Shown piece by piece: positions 5,685 through 6,716 of a stretch of 6,716 nt of DNA (the stretch's first letter is position 1; each line of letters opens with the position of its first letter). The notes under the pieces were generated by a model. It worked only from the letters and a program-made list of their open reading frames with translations. It did no database searches and had not been told where the DNA came from. Both the position numbers and the translations under genes were made by a program. Source of the DNA: Candidatus Rifleibacteriota bacterium (lineage in GTDB: Bacteria; UBP17; UBA6191; JACPRK01); contig JACQZL010000093.1 of NCBI GenBank assembly GCA_016213865.1, forward strand, positions 1 through 6,716, read 5' to 3'.

Positions 5685-6716
5685 TCAGGGTGAAGTCGCG
5701 GCGCCGAACAGGACGCCGACGATTGTCGACATGACCACGGTGAGCGCGCAGAAGACTGCGGTCTTCTTGCCCCCCATGATCTTCAATAGCACCAGGATGC
5801 TCGGGATGGACAGCGCCGGCCCAGCCAGCAACAGCGCCAGGGCGGGCCCCTTGGCCATGCCGAGCTTCATCAGCGCTTGCGTGATGGGGATCTCGGTCAG
5901 CGTGGCGAAGTACCAGCACATGCCTACAACCGAGGCGATGAGGTTCGAGACCAGGCCATTGTCTCCCACCACTCCCGCGACCGCTCGTTCCGGGATCAGC
6001 GCCGACACGAATCCGGTCACGAACACCCCGCCGAAGAGCAGAGGCACGATCGTCTTCCCGAAGTCCCAGGTGGCCGCCATCCACTGGGACACCTCGTCGC
6101 GGGTGAACCACGGCGTTAGCATCACCAGAATCGCTAGCCCCATCAGCCCCGCCAGGTACCACTTGATGCCGTGGATGGTCATCGCCAGGCTGGGCACCGG
6201 AGCGCGCTCGAGCACGTCGGCGCGAACCAGCCGCTTCACCTCGGGCGACAGGAGCCCGTCGGGCTGGTAAACCTGGACGTCGAGCATCTCGGCCGTCTGG
6301 TAGCGGACGTTGGCGGTGAACGCCGACCCGTCGCGCAGCCGCAGCGTCACGTCGTTGGTGTTGTACCAGTCGGAGAAGACCAGGAAGAGCACCAGGCAAG
6401 CGAAGTAAGTCGTGGTCTGCAGCAGACTGCGGGGACTCGCCGGTGGAGGAGGCATCTGCATCTGGGCCGCAACCCGGCGCTGCTCCTCGTGACGGAAGAA
6501 CCAGGCCATGGCCAGGCCGATGACGACGGCAAAGACGATCGAGCCCACCGCACGCGCCACGCCCAGATCGAAGCCCAGCACCCGCGCCGAAAGAAAGACC
6601 GCCATCACGTTGATGGCCGGTCCCGAGTAGAGGAAGGCCGAGGCCGGTCCGAGGCCCGCCCCCATCGTGTAGATGCCGGCGAACATCGGCAGCACGCTGC
6701 AGGAGCAGACCGCCAG
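5685..6716 (-). CDS. PF03773-type permease (ArsP/YraQ-like), 5' end missing
   Basis: Polytopic inner-membrane permease of the DUF318/UPF0718 family, which includes ArsP exporters of trivalent organoarsenicals. The frame is open to the right edge, so the N-terminus lies outside; 343 residues are visible. The GTG at 6695 lies inside the conserved block and is not a start. Hallmarks: AVCSCSVLPMFAGIY (2-16) with two cysteines, GAGLGPASAFLYSGPAIN (20-37), and the second-half counterpart TLTEIPITQALMKLGMAKG (272-290) followed by LLAGPALSIPSILVLLK (296-312). Two halves are separated by a hydrophilic stretch (about 75-100) and, after one helix, a roughly 60-residue polar region (about 115-175, SDWYNTNDVTLRLRDGS onward) that reads as a small beta-rich domain outside the membrane core. 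The thioredoxin-like gene follows. It could export methyl-As(III) made by ArsM, but other metal or thiol cargo is possible; family assignment is firmer than substrate. Confidence 0.88.
   Translation of the reverse strand: MAVCSCSVLPMFAGIYTMGAGLGPASAFLYSGPAINVMAVFLSARVLGFDLGVARAVGSIVFAVVIGLAMAWFFRHEEQRRVAAQMQMPPPPASPRSLLQTTTYFACLVLFLVFSDWYNTNDVTLRLRDGSAFTANVRYQTAEMLDVQVYQPDGLLSPEVKRLVRADVLERAPVPSLAMTIHGIKWYLAGLMGLAILVMLTPWFTRDEVSQWMAATWDFGKTIVPLLFGGVFVTGFVSALIPERAVAGVVGDNGLVSNLIASVVGMCWYFATLTEIPITQALMKLGMAKGPALALLLAGPALSIPSILVLLKIMGGKKTAVFCALTVVMSTIVGVLFGAATSP

Noticed and set aside
5506..6399. - strand frame (297 codons) over the permease and thioredoxin
   Set aside because: Wrong-frame shadow of two recognised genes on the same strand; Arg/Gly/Ala-rich with no membrane pattern.
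1..6716. Mobile elements, CRISPR arrays, tRNA or rRNA genes
   Set aside because: No transposase, integrase, regular direct repeats or RNA-gene signatures were seen on either strand.

Overview
This is a GC-rich bacterial window holding an arsenic and arsenic/phosphate-analogue handling cluster. It contains seven protein genes, two of them cut by the window edges. The genes are long and clean, with good ribosome binding sites. A lipoprotein-type periplasmic binding protein points to a bacterium with a periplasm, probably a diderm. The sequence does not fix the phylum. High GC and long spurious antisense frames fit Planctomycetota, Acidobacteriota, Myxococcota or high-GC Proteobacteria, but that is a guess.

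Layout, left to right: (1) on the + strand, the 3' part of an arsenite S-adenosylmethionine methyltransferase (ArsM), ending at 713. (2) A short convergent gap with a strong hairpin. (3) On the - strand, a hotdog-fold acyl-CoA thioesterase (809-1291) and, upstream of it, an ACR3-type arsenite efflux pump (1360-2454). (4) A 229-base regulatory gap with a near-consensus sigma-70-type promoter (TTGACA, 17 bases, TACGAT) and dyads suited to a repressor, firing into acr3. (5) On the - strand, an organophosphate:phosphate-antiporter-like MFS protein (2684-4165), preceded 21 bases upstream by a PstS-like phosphate-binding lipoprotein (4187-5107). (6) A 294-base gene-free gap with a weak promoter candidate and a 12-base palindrome. 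(7) On the - strand, a small thioredoxin-like CxxC protein (5402-5638) downstream of a PF03773-type (ArsP/YraQ-like) permease that runs off the right edge.

How they may work together (inference): ArsM would methylate As(III). ACR3 would expel arsenite. The permease, with its small thioredoxin, could expel methylated As(III). The PstS-like lipoprotein and OPA-family transporter form a separate two-gene unit that may deal with phosphate, arsenate or an arseno-organophosphate. No arsR, arsC, gapdh or pstCAB is visible, so the regulator and reductase would have to lie outside. The most unusual part is the lone PstS-like lipoprotein with an altered anion-binding loop, coupled to an MFS transporter instead of an ABC permease.
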